In this document: piece by piece, positions 34,259 to 41,372 of the stretch
How the letters are laid out: every line of letters starts with the position of its first letter
Numbering within the stretch: the stretch's first letter is position 1
Origin: Bacillota bacterium
Lineage (GTDB): Bacteria > Bacillota > Clostridia > Acetivibrionales > JAEXSP01
Length of the DNA: 64,000 bases
Direction: 5' to 3'
Assembly: GCA_023453795.1 (NCBI GenBank)
Contig: JAEXSP010000030.1
Coordinates: 62,001 to 126,000 of the forward strand
Notes under the pieces: model-generated
Told to the model about the DNA's origin: nothing
The model's input: the letters and a program-made list of their open reading frames with translations, nothing else
The model's database searches: none
Translations under genes and position numbers: made by a program

Positions 34259-34288
34259 TTGACAAGCTATTACAGGATATAATAAAAT
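34259..34288 (+). promoter_or_regulatory. Promoter of the riboswitch-transporter unit
   Basis: TTGACA (34259-34264), 18 nt, TAAAAT (34283-34288). A TATAAT at 34278-34283 is only 13 nt from the -35, so the overlapping TAAAAT is the better -10. Transcription would start just before the riboswitch P1 arm. Confidence 0.7.
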
Positions 34289-34289
34289 G

Positions 34290-34427
34290 TACATGTTAAG
34301 AGGGAGTAGTTTTAATTACAAGGTCAACATACTGGTAAAGTAATTTACCTGGCTTTGTAACCCAATTTGGTAACGAGACTTTTAACATAATCCTTTTGTA
34401 AAGGGTTATGTTGAAAGTCTTTTTTTA
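34290..34427 (+). ncRNA. yybP-ykoY manganese riboswitch with terminator platform
   Basis: The conserved aptamer pieces occur in order: GGGAGTAG (34302-34309), GGTCAACATACTGG, CCTGGCTTTGTAACCC, and GGTAACGAGACTTT (to 34383). P1 forms from ATGTTAAGAG (34293-34302) and CTTTTAACAT (34379-34388). The latter is also part of the left arm of an 18-bp terminator (34376-34393 with 34403-34420) followed by seven T. Aptamer and terminator therefore exclude each other, so Mn2+ should switch expression on. It controls the UPF0016 transporter 30 nt downstream. Confidence 0.92.
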
Positions 34428-34456
34428 ACTTAAAAAATTTCAGGAGGATGATTTTA

Positions 34457-35206
34457 ATGTATTCTACTTTTATTGTATACTTGTTTTCTGTTGGTGCTGT
34501 TGTACTGGCAGAGATGGGGGACAAGACTCAACTTCTGGCAATGGCGTTTGCTACAAAGTATAAGGCTACTAAGGTACTGATGGGTGTTTTTCTGGCCACT
34601 GTTCTTAACCACGCACTAGCTGTTGCAGCTGGTAATTTCCTAACTCGCTTTGAATCCGCACAGATTTGGATACAGGGTATTGCATCATTATCCTTTGTTT
34701 TCTTCGGTTTATGGACAATTAGAGGAGATAAGCTTGAAGGTGAAGAAAACAGGGTGACAAAGTATGGTGCGATTTTTACAGTAGCAGTTGCATTTTTTCT
34801 TGCAGAAATGGGTGATAAGACACAGCTTGCTACTGTTGCGCTTTCCACTAAGTTCTCTGCAAGCCCAGTTGGTATACTGATGGGGACCACAACAGGAATG
34901 CTTATAGCTGACGGTATAGGAATAATTGTTGGGGTTGTAATGTGTAAGCGGATACCAGAAAGGACAATAAAGCTGGTTTCTGCAGGAGCGTTTATTCTGT
35001 TCGGTTTTATAGGCAGCTATCAGGTATTAACGGGTAAGCTTAGTTTGAGTATTCTCATAACAGCGTTGATTTTAGCAGCTTTAGCAGTAATTACAGGAGT
35101 AATTGGATACTTACTGATTAAGAACAATGCTAAAAGTACTGAAAATCCAGAAGTGGCTGAATACTGTAAGGTTAGGAACGGTGAGGCTTTACCTGAAAGT
35201 AAATAA
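34457..35206 (+). CDS. UPF0016/GDT1 family cation transporter (probable Mn2+ exporter)
   Basis: A 249-residue membrane protein with six to seven helices and the two signature motifs EMGDKTQL (about residues 20 and 120) of the GDT1/TMEM165 family, known to export Mn2+ or Ca2+. The Mn2+ riboswitch just upstream makes manganese the likely cargo. The start is ATG 34457, 9 nt after AGGAGG (34442-34447); ATG 34448 abuts the ribosome site. Eukaryotic members exchange cation for H+; direction here is inferred as export. Confidence 0.9.
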   Translation: MYSTFIVYLFSVGAVVLAEMGDKTQLLAMAFATKYKATKVLMGVFLATVLNHALAVAAGNFLTRFESAQIWIQGIASLSFVFFGLWTIRGDKLEGEENRVTKYGAIFTVAVAFFLAEMGDKTQLATVALSTKFSASPVGILMGTTTGMLIADGIGIIVGVVMCKRIPERTIKLVSAGAFILFGFIGSYQVLTGKLSLSILITALILAALAVITGVIGYLLIKNNAKSTENPEVAEYCKVRNGEALPESK

Positions 35207-35233
35207 ATGGCTGTATTAAAAAGGGTGCACAAA

Positions 35234-35638
35234 ATGGAAAGTACATTTAAAAGATGGTTCGAGGCTTTTAAATCTAAAGCAAAAGCACTTAAAAGGGATG
35301 TAAGGGTTTTATATATTGCGTATAAACGGAAAGATATACCATGGTACGCAAAAGCCTTTATGATTTTGGTGATAGGGTATGCCTTAAGTCCGGTTGATCT
35401 TATACCTGATTTTATACCTGTACTCGGTTACCTTGATGATTTGATTTTAATTCCGTTAGGAGTGTCACTTGCAATAAGAATGATACCTGACAAAGTATTA
35501 CAAGAATGCCGGGAGCAGGCAGGTAGTGTTTTCCGGAATGGCAAGCCAAGAAATTGGATTGCGGGTGTGATAATTATTCTAATCTGGGTTTTATTACTTT
35601 TATTAATTCTATATAAAGTTATAAGAATTTTTATATAA
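35234..35638 (+). CDS. YkvA family (DUF1232) membrane protein
   Basis: A 134-residue protein with the DUF1232 core PWYAKAFMILVIGYALSP, VDLIPDFIPVLGYLDD and LIPLGVSLAIRMIP, followed by a C-terminal membrane helix (NWIAGVIIILIWVLLLLLIL, partly quoted). The start is ATG 35234 with AAAAGGG 8 nt before it; ATG 35207 in frame, right after the transporter stop, has no ribosome site. The family function is unknown. Its 27-nt spacing from the transporter gene suggests that it shares the Mn2+-controlled transcript. Confidence 0.85.
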   Translation: MESTFKRWFEAFKSKAKALKRDVRVLYIAYKRKDIPWYAKAFMILVIGYALSPVDLIPDFIPVLGYLDDLILIPLGVSLAIRMIPDKVLQECREQAGSVFRNGKPRNWIAGVIIILIWVLLLLLILYKVIRIFI

Positions 35639-35754
35639 GTACCTAAACGTTAAGAATTTTACCCATAGTATTCATATAAGGATTATAGTTAAATTTTGTA
35701 GCAATTATGTAACATTGACATAGTATATATTAAAAATATTATGGGGGAATTCCT

Positions 35755-36675
35755 ATGCTTTCAAATAGGGACTTCGTTCGGCAATCCCTGGATATACATT
35801 TGTTCTTTACAAGGATAATGAAAGAACACTCGTTTTTTCTTGAAGCGGGGTTTACACCGAAAGACAATAACTTTATTCAACAAGCAGATGCTTTTAGAAG
35901 GGGATTTGACGGTCTGTTAGGTGAAGTCATTTCACTATCTAATGGTATTGCAAGCCCTGGTGTTCTACAATCAGGCGAAGTAACAACTCCTTATACTCAA
36001 AATGCAGAAATGGCTACATCATATTTTACTGGAGTACAGATACCAACCCAGCTTACTCAAGCAGAAAACGCTTTAACAGGTGGAGTTTCTGCTACGATCA
36101 GCCCGATACTTGAACAAAGGGTATCAATGATTAACCAAAGGGCGATAAGCCTTATTACAGGTTTGATACAACTAAAAACCACGATACTCTCAAATGTTTT
36201 GTCATGCAAAATGTTTACATTCAATTATCCATTACTGGTCGAACACATTTTAAGAGAGGCAAGATTATACCTGTTCCATGTACAAAAACTACAAAACAGA
36301 GAGGAAATCAATACGGAAAAAGAAGCATTTGAACTGGAATTTTTCTGGAATAGGCAAATGGCAGAGCATGCAAAATTTATTCGAGGTTTGCTTGATCCGA
36401 CCGAAAATACTTTATTAAGCAAAGCAAACGATTTCGGAAATGAATTTGACCAACTAACAGCTGAAGCCAAAGCAGCAATTGATATGACAGTACCATTGGC
36501 AAAAGTTACAGATGACAGCTTGAAGGCAACTCAGGAATTAAGGAATTTCAAGGCACAAGGTACACAGGGAATACTTTCATGCAAAGTCAAATCTATTATA
36601 ATTCCTCTGCTGGGAGATCATGTTTTGCGTGAAGCGAACCATTATTTGCGTTTGTTGAATATGTTTTCAAGGTAA
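35755..36675 (+). CDS. DUF2935 protein, duplicated helical bundle with His/Glu motifs
   Basis: A 306-residue soluble protein made of two related halves. IHLFFTRIMKEHSFFLEAG resembles ELEFFWNRQMAEHAKFIRG, and LLVEHILREARLYL resembles LLGDHVLREANHYL. Each half is a helical bundle with His and Glu in helix repeats, which recalls ferritin-like or hemerythrin-like metal sites. DUF2935 proteins are common in Bacillus and Clostridium; their function is not known to me. ATGGGGGAATTCCT precedes the ATG. It stands as its own unit, 116 nt after the YkvA gene. Confidence 0.85.
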   Translation: MLSNRDFVRQSLDIHLFFTRIMKEHSFFLEAGFTPKDNNFIQQADAFRRGFDGLLGEVISLSNGIASPGVLQSGEVTTPYTQNAEMATSYFTGVQIPTQLTQAENALTGGVSATISPILEQRVSMINQRAISLITGLIQLKTTILSNVLSCKMFTFNYPLLVEHILREARLYLFHVQKLQNREEINTEKEAFELEFFWNRQMAEHAKFIRGLLDPTENTLLSKANDFGNEFDQLTAEAKAAIDMTVPLAKVTDDSLKATQELRNFKAQGTQGILSCKVKSIIIPLLGDHVLREANHYLRLLNMFSR

Positions 36676-36752
36676 TTATCCAATATCATTTATTGAATAA
36701 TATAAAGCCTAATTCCGAATAATATTGATAAAATACTGTTTGGAGGACAAAT

Positions 36753-36929
36753 ATGCGTGTAAATAAAATGGATCATCCTAACCCGGGAATAAAATGTATT
36801 GTCAATACCTGCAGCTACTATATTTCCGGTGACCACTGTTCTGCCGAGAAGATAGAAGTACAGCCAAGAAATGCTGCAGATTTTCAGGAAACAGACTGTG
36901 CTACATTTATTCCTGAAAAAAAGACTTAA
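36753..36929 (+). CDS. DUF1540 small Cys protein
   Basis: A 58-residue protein with the DUF1540 pattern: GIKCIVNTCSYY, DHCSAEKIEV and the end ETDCATFIP. The four Cys (15, 20, 29, 51) suggest a Zn or Fe-S knuckle. TGGAGGAC lies before ATG 36753. DUF1540 proteins are abundant in spore formers; a spore link is known by association only. A terminator follows 12 nt later. Confidence 0.85.
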   Translation: MRVNKMDHPNPGIKCIVNTCSYYISGDHCSAEKIEVQPRNAADFQETDCATFIPEKKT

Positions 36930-36941
36930 AAAGAAAACTAC

Positions 36942-36970
36942 AGCCTGCCGAACATCGGCTGGCTCTTTTT
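36942..36970 (+). terminator. Intrinsic terminator after the DUF1540 gene
   Basis: AGCC-T-GCCGA, loop ACA, TCGGC-T-GGCT (nine pairs, one T-T mismatch), then a T-run. Confidence 0.88.
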
Positions 36971-37166
36971 ATGCCTTTCTCAAAAGACTCTTAATATCAT
37001 TCTTCAGGAAGAAATATAAAGCTGGAATTGCATGTAACGCCATGAATAGGCCTTCAAATGGTTCTTCACAAAGCTCGGTAAGGCCAAAAACACCTACTGC
37101 AAACATTTATGCACCAAGGTAAATAAGGATAAGCCCCAATACTTTAAATATTAACTTTAGATTGAC
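36969..37166 (-). pseudogene. Remnant of a small membrane protein gene with an internal stop
   Basis: The minus strand reads VNLKLIFKVLGLILIYLGA, a stop (37109-37107), then MFAVGVFGLTELCEEPFEG and LFMALHAIPALYFFLKNDIKS. The run of hydrophobic segments continues across the stop, which looks like a decayed membrane protein. Only the last 45 codons (37106-36969) are intact, and no good ribosome site precedes that ATG. Upstream of 37166 the frame is closed. No family recognised. A true 45-residue protein is possible. Confidence 0.4.
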
Positions 37167-37446
37167 TTAATACTTGATTTAATGATTATATATGCAAGAA
37201 GCACTGTCAAGATTAATTTCAAACTACTCCAATTGCAACAGAAGAAGCTTTTTCGTTGATTTTGGTCAGAATAAAGTTCCTTCACAGAATACTGATAGGA
37301 AGGTTAGCGACAATAGCCCGATGACACTTATATTTTTCCCAAGCTTATTGATTTTTCACCGGGCATTTGTTAATATTTATCTCAAAAAGCTGCCTGCTGT
37401 GTGATTTTTCTGATATACCGAATAAATTGTTGAGGGGGATGGGCAG
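37167..37446 (+). other. Gap before rqcP, no clear gene
   Basis: Open frames here are short and without ribosome sites. Broken minus-strand pieces with biased codons (for example LKLILTVLLAYIIIKSSIKS) may be more of the decayed gene next door. The rqcP promoter probably lies near 37400. Confidence 0.35.
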
Positions 37447-37686
37447 ATGAGAATAGACAAATATTTAAAGGTTTCAAGAATAATAAAAAGGCGAACAGTT
37501 GCCAACGAGGCGTGCGAGCAGGAAAGGGTAACAATTAACGGGAAGATGGCAAAGCCGGGGACGGAAGTCAAAATAGGAGACATCATAGAAATCCAGTTTG
37601 GAAACAGCAACACCAAGCTTCGGGTAACCTCGGTAGCCGATCATGTTGCAAAGGCAGATTCAAAAGAAATGTATGAGCTTATTTAG
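37447..37686 (+). CDS. rqcP: S4-domain ribosome quality control factor RqcP (YabO)
   Basis: A 79-residue S4 RNA-binding protein: MRIDKYLKVSRIIKRRTVAN, VTINGKMAKPGTEVKIGD, IIEIQFG. It binds stalled 50S-peptidyl-tRNA with RqcH and helps add Ala tails. TTGAGGGGG precedes the ATG. Its place before yabP-yabQ-divIC is the same as in Bacillus, which separates it from other small S4 proteins such as Hsp15. Confidence 0.94.
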   Translation: MRIDKYLKVSRIIKRRTVANEACEQERVTINGKMAKPGTEVKIGDIIEIQFGNSNTKLRVTSVADHVAKADSKEMYELI

Positions 37687-37687
37687 T

Positions 37688-37720
37688 AAAAAATAACCCT
37701 TAGCGTAAGGGTTATTTTTT
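37688..37720 (+). terminator. Intrinsic terminator after rqcP
   Basis: Perfect 12-bp stem AAATAACCCTTA/TAAGGGTTATTT, loop GCG, T-run. It uncouples rqcP from the sporulation genes downstream. Confidence 0.92.
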
Positions 37721-37795
37721 ATTTGGTACATGCATATTTATAGTATAAGCGGTGGAAAAGACCGTTTAAAAGGATTTGGAACGGAGGATAAGAAC

Positions 37796-38089
37796 ATGAT
37801 TGAAGAAAAAAAGATCTCAAAGCCTAAGATCCAGAATCTCATACTTGAAAACAGGGAGAAGCTCAGCATTTCCGGGGTAATTGACGTAGAAAGCTTCAAT
37901 GACGAATGTGTTATTGCTGATACTGAATTGGGAGTTCTGATTGTGAGGGGAGAAGACCTGCATATCAACAAGCTCAACCTTGATAACTCTGAATTGAATA
38001 TTGAGGGAGAAATCGTAAGCTGTGAATACAGTGATAAGGACGGATCAAAATCAAAAGGCGGAGGTTTTCTCAGCAGAATGTTCAAGTAA
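37796..38089 (+). CDS. yabP: Sporulation protein YabP
   Basis: A 97-residue spore protein of the YabP/YqfC family. The core LILENREKLSISGVIDVESF, and LGVLIVRGEDLHINKLNLDN with ELNIEGEI, match. The start is ATG 37796 with ACGGAGG before it; the frame is open for 22 more codons with no support. It acts in cortex formation with YabQ, 42 nt downstream; sigma-E control is known in Bacillus but not read here. Confidence 0.94.
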   Translation: MIEEKKISKPKIQNLILENREKLSISGVIDVESFNDECVIADTELGVLIVRGEDLHINKLNLDNSELNIEGEIVSCEYSDKDGSKSKGGGFLSRMFK

Positions 38090-38131
38090 GGCTAAAAGAA
38101 AAAACCGGGTATCAATTTGCATAAGGGGTTA

Positions 38132-38647
38132 ATGATAGTGGCTGAATCAGTTGGAAGTCAGGCATATATTTTCATATGGTCAGTTTTTGGAGGCATGCTT
38201 ATTGCATTTATTTATGACATCTTTCGGATAATTCGAAAAGCTGCGAGGTCTAAAAAGATAGCTCTCTACATAGAGGACTTCATCTACTGGATAATTGCAG
38301 CCTTTACTTTGTTTTGGGTGATGTATGCTATTAACGACGGAGAAATGAGGGGATTTTTCTTTGTCGGTTCTGTGCTGGGTGTCATTGTTTATGCACTTTT
38401 ACTCAGCAAACCGATTACAGCTTTTTTGATTATATCAATTAAGTTATGTGTAACGTTTCTTTGGAATATTTCAAGGGTATTGAGCTATCCTGTAAAAATA
38501 ATTATGAGGATAGTTGGGGTACCTTTGCTTTTCATTCTCAGAATGGCAGGAAAAGGTTTTAAACAGGTTAAGCATGCAGGTAAGACAGGTGCAGTCAAAG
38601 CATCTTTCTGGAAGAAGGCAGTTAAAATTATAAGAAAAAAAATTTAA
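38132..38647 (+). CDS. yabQ: Spore cortex biosynthesis protein YabQ
   Basis: A 171-residue membrane protein with four or five helices in the first 110 residues (FIWSVFGGMLIAFIYDIFRI, DFIYWIIAAFTLFWVMY) and a basic tail. The YabQ pattern and the position between yabP and divIC identify it. It sits in the outer forespore membrane and is needed for cortex. TAAGGGG is close to ATG 38132; GTG 38138 in frame has better spacing, so the start is open by two codons. Confidence 0.9.
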   Translation: MIVAESVGSQAYIFIWSVFGGMLIAFIYDIFRIIRKAARSKKIALYIEDFIYWIIAAFTLFWVMYAINDGEMRGFFFVGSVLGVIVYALLLSKPITAFLIISIKLCVTFLWNISRVLSYPVKIIMRIVGVPLLFILRMAGKGFKQVKHAGKTGAVKASFWKKAVKIIRKKI

Positions 38648-38732
38648 CTAAGGAGGAATTAAGAAAAAGCCGAAGAATATATATATCAGAATAATTTACC
38701 AATGACCAGTCCAAGGAAGGAAGATTAACCTA

Positions 38733-39011
38733 ATGAACAAAAGAAAAGGATCAAAGCTTTGGATCGTAATTGTGCTAGGCTTGATTGTTTATCTCTCATG
38801 CATTCTGATTGATCAGCAAAAGGAACTGTCCAGTAAGAGAGCTCAGATGAACGGCCTTAATGCCAGGATTGAACAAGGCGAAAAGGAAAAAGAAGCGCTC
38901 CTGAAGCAGAAAAAAAACATAAACAGTGATGCGTATGCTGAAAAAGTTGCACGGGAAGAGCTTGGAATGATTAAGCCGGGTGAAAAAAAGTTCATTGATG
39001 TAAATAAATAA
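38733..39011 (+). CDS. divIC: Septum formation initiator DivIC/FtsB-like
   Basis: A 92-residue bitopic protein. It has a short basic N-terminus, one membrane helix (LWIVIVLGLIVYLSCILI, 10-27), a coiled coil (about 30-68) and the end YAEKVAREELGMIKPGEKKF, the DivIC signature. It forms the FtsL-DivIB-DivIC divisome complex. GGAAGGAAG is 9 nt or more before ATG 38733. Usual position between yabQ and yabR. Confidence 0.95.
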   Translation: MNKRKGSKLWIVIVLGLIVYLSCILIDQQKELSSKRAQMNGLNARIEQGEKEKEALLKQKKNINSDAYAEKVAREELGMIKPGEKKFIDVNK

Positions 39012-39044
39012 TTCAAAATTCGTATAATGCTTATAAATAGAGGC

Positions 39045-39073
39045 TTGACGAATTTTATCCTATATTATATAAT
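39045..39073 (+). promoter_or_regulatory. Promoter of yabR
   Basis: TTGACG (39045-39050), 17 nt, TATAAT (39068-39073), 39 nt before yabR. Near-perfect sigma-A site. Confidence 0.8.
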
Positions 39074-39111
39074 CGAATTACTCTATATTTACAAGGAGGA
39101 TCTCTTATTAT

Positions 39112-39537
39112 ATGCTGGTCGAGGTTGGGAAAATAGTTGAGGGTAAGGTTTCAGGTATTACGAACTTTGGAGCTTTCATTCAACTGCCAGATGGTAAAAC
39201 TGGATTGGTTCATATCTCAGAAGTTGCTGAAGAGTACGTCAAAGATATCAATGCTCACATCAGAGAAAACCAGGTGGTAAAAGTCAAAGTCATTTCTGTA
39301 GACAACAATGGCAAAATAAGTCTGTCAATCAAAAAGGCTGTGGAACGTCCTCCGGTAGTTAGAACAAGCAGACCAGTAGAGATTGATTGGAATAAGGGTG
39401 ATCACGATAACCTTTCGTTTGAAGAACGCCTTGCCAAATTCATGAAAGACAGTGATGAGAAGATGCACGATCTTAAGAAGAGCTTCGAATCCAAGAGAGG
39501 CAGCGGAGGGTATAGAAAGTCAGCACAATATTATTAG
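39112..39537 (+). CDS. yabR: S1 RNA-binding domain protein YabR
   Basis: A 141-residue protein with one S1 domain (about 1-72): VGKIVEGKVSGITNFGAFI, GKTGLVHISEVAEEYVKDI and VKVKVISVDNNGKISLSIKK, as in polynucleotide phosphorylase and S1. The tail (80-141) is basic and probably disordered. It is thought to bind ribosomes or RNA; its role is not settled. ACAAGGAGG precedes the ATG. The gene closes the Bacillus-like block. Confidence 0.93.
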   Translation: MLVEVGKIVEGKVSGITNFGAFIQLPDGKTGLVHISEVAEEYVKDINAHIRENQVVKVKVISVDNNGKISLSIKKAVERPPVVRTSRPVEIDWNKGDHDNLSFEERLAKFMKDSDEKMHDLKKSFESKRGSGGYRKSAQYY

Positions 39538-39545
39538 ATATAAAC

Positions 39546-39568
39546 GTCGGGCCTCAGCCCGACTTTTT
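39546..39568 (+). terminator. Intrinsic terminator after yabR
   Basis: Stem GTCGGGC/GCCCGAC, loop CTCA, T-run; 9 nt after the stop. Confidence 0.92.
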
Positions 39569-39672
39569 ATATATATACAGCTAAAAATGCATTTCTCCTT
39601 GCTTTACTGGGGTAACCAGGGTATAAAGCTGTTTAAAGGATTTATAGGAATAATTATGACAATAAATATATA

Positions 39673-39701
39673 TTGACACTCTATAGCGAATATAATATAA
39701 T
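39673..39701 (+). promoter_or_regulatory. Consensus promoter of the tRNA-Leu/tRNA-fMet pair
   Basis: TTGACA (39673-39678), 17 nt, TATAAT (39696-39701); perfect sigma-A consensus, 36 nt before tRNA-Leu. Confidence 0.85.
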
Positions 39702-39736
39702 AGATGAGTCGTCGATAAAACGGTTCATTTTTAGTT

Positions 39737-39825
39737 GCCGGAGTGGCGGAACTGGCAGACGCACAGGACTTAAAATCCTGCGGGACTTACCTCCCGTACC
39801 GGTTCGATTCCGGTCTCCGGCACCA
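39737..39825 (+). tRNA. tRNA-Leu (anticodon TAA)
   Basis: 89 nt with encoded CCA. Acceptor GCCGGAG/CTCCGGC, anticodon stem CAGGA/TCCTG with loop CTTAAAA (anticodon TAA), a long variable arm (GCGGGACTTACCTCCCGT) and T-arm GGTTCGATTCC. The long variable arm fits a class II tRNA-Leu reading UUA. Confidence 0.95.
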
Positions 39826-39831
39826 TTATAT

Positions 39832-39907
<76 letters not shown>

Positions 39908-39915
39908 AACGAAAC

Positions 39916-39955
39916 AAAGCTTGTAGGTTTTATAACTTACAGGCTTTTTTGTTTT
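39916..39955 (+). terminator. Terminator after the tRNA pair
   Basis: AAGCTTGTAGG pairs with CTTACAGGCTT (mostly paired), then TTTTGTTTT. Confidence 0.7.
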
Positions 39956-40198
39956 GTACGTTTACTTTACTCTTGTTGGTAAATTTTGAATAAAATAAAC
40001 TAAACTAAACATAAAAGATTTTAGGTTGAGTTGAGTTGAAATGAGGGGATTACGCATAACTTAAAATATTGAAATTTTTTTGCATGGTGGTATAATATTA
40101 ATACAGGGTAAAGAATCTTTACTTTTCTACATCTTTGATTTGGGAAGTAAAGAAAATTTATATGAGAAGTATATTTTGTTTTGGGGGTGAGTATAATT

Positions 40199-40597
40199 AT
40201 GACAGCATATGCTTTAAGAAATGAGATGGAGTTTGACGAATTTATGGAAAAAGAGATAAAAAGGCTGCCAATTTCACAGAAAAGACAAGTAACTATCCCC
40301 AAGAAGTTTTTTGAACAACTTAACTTGGGTAGAGAAGTGGAATGTTATGTGGAAAAAGGAGCTTTAATCTTAAAACCAGTAATTAAAGGCATAGGTGATT
40401 TTTCCGAATATATCCTGAGAGATTTGATAAGCGAAGGTTTGCAGGGACAGGAGCTTTTAGATGCTTTTATCGTTCAGCAGACAAGATTAAGGGAAGCCAC
40501 AAAAGCTATGTTGAACGATGCACGGAAGTATGCTGAAAACTACAATGAATCCGATGTTGCAAAAGCAAAGAGCCTTTTTGATGAAACGGGGGATTGA
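40199..40597 (+). CDS. AbrB/MazE-type antitoxin
   Basis: A 132-residue protein. Residues 22-65 form a swapped-hairpin AbrB domain (LPISQKRQVTIPKKFFEQL, LNLGREVECYVEKGALILKP); the C-terminal half is helical and would hold the toxin (GLQGQELLDAFIVQQTRLRE). The start is ATG 40199 behind GGGGGTGA; TTG 40181 is possible. It ends 3 nt before a RelE/ParE-like gene, so the two look like a type II toxin-antitoxin pair. AbrB-type antitoxins usually pair with MazF or VapC, so the partner is slightly unusual. Confidence 0.8.
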   Translation: MTAYALRNEMEFDEFMEKEIKRLPISQKRQVTIPKKFFEQLNLGREVECYVEKGALILKPVIKGIGDFSEYILRDLISEGLQGQELLDAFIVQQTRLREATKAMLNDARKYAENYNESDVAKAKSLFDETGD

Positions 40598-40600
40598 TAT

Positions 40601-40930
40601 TTGGTGGATTTTATTGTAATGCCTGCTGCCGAAAGATTTATAAAAAAAATAAAAAAAAGCGATAAGGCTTTGTTTCAAAAATATAGGGAAGCTATAGATA
40701 AAATCTGTGAAGACCCGACCATTGGTGAAATGAAACATTGTGATCTTGAGGGGTACTATGGATATGACATCAATCATAATAAGACTAGTTATGAGTTATC
40801 TTATATAATAGGCAAGAACAAAAGTGGTCAGCTTGTTATAGTTATAATGGCAGGTACCAGAGAGAATTTTTATGAGGAGTTGAAGAATTACATAAAGCAA
40901 AACAAGACTGTTATAAATAACTTCAAATGA
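40601..40930 (+). CDS. RelE/ParE-superfamily toxin
   Basis: A 109-residue protein: FIVMPAAERFIKKIKKSDK and LFQKYREAIDKICEDPTIGE, then MKHCDLEGYYGYDINHNKTS and the last strand QLVIVIMAGTREN-FYEEL match the RelE/ParE fold (beta-alpha-alpha-beta-beta-beta). RelE members cut mRNA in the ribosome; ParE members block gyrase. Which applies cannot be read. The start is TTG 40601 or GTG 40604, with GGGGGATT upstream. Confidence 0.82.
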   Translation: MVDFIVMPAAERFIKKIKKSDKALFQKYREAIDKICEDPTIGEMKHCDLEGYYGYDINHNKTSYELSYIIGKNKSGQLVIVIMAGTRENFYEELKNYIKQNKTVINNFK

Positions 40931-41063
40931 GTATTGGGAATCTGGGGAAAACGGTTCTGCACAGAGACTATTGGCATTGTTAAAGAATAAAAGTAGATTT
41001 TATTAAAGAAGATTTATAGAAAATTGGATTATAGACTAGATAGAGCTTTTATTACACTGGAAT

Positions 41064-41112
41064 GGCTTCCTTAACTGATAAAGATTATGTCAGCTAAGGA
41101 GGCCTATTTTTA
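41064..41112 (+). terminator. Terminator-like hairpin in the 442-nt gap after the TA pair
   Basis: GGCTTCCTTAACTGA pairs along its length with TCAGCTAAGGAGGCC (15 pairs with two wobbles), then TATTTTT. It is 134 nt past the toxin stop. The bases between hold no gene. Confidence 0.75.
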
Positions 41113-41372
41113 AGTATGTTATCTAATAACCAAACGTTGCAATGGCGTATTTAAAGATTACCTCAGATAAAACTAATTGAAATTTTTCTCTTGGGGTAAC
41201 TGTCTATTTAACCAAAGATTGCATTGAAATAATATGCTCAAAATAGTAAAATATAGATAGGGCCTTTATTTGCAAGTCTGTTGTCACTTTATCAAATGCT
41301 GTTCAAGTAGAATTAATTGCCACAGCAGTTCTAATACATAGCCTTACAATATTACAGAATGGGGAGATCTAT
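41113..41372 (+). other. Gap before the RCC1 gene, no gene seen
   Basis: AT-rich with no ORF and no clear palindrome. It probably holds the promoter of the RCC1 gene; GGGGAG lies 6 nt before that ATG. Confidence 0.4.

Noticed and set aside
36871..37122. 83-codon plus frame across the DUF1540 terminator
   Set aside because: It overlaps the DUF1540 gene and runs through a terminator; composition is random-like.
37192..37404. 70-codon frame before rqcP
   Set aside because: No ribosome site, no recognisable composition or motif.
38645..38700. AAGGAGG Shine-Dalgarno-like site after yabQ with no gene after it
   Set aside because: No ATG, GTG or TTG at proper spacing; the frame that follows is 15 codons. 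Probably chance or decay.
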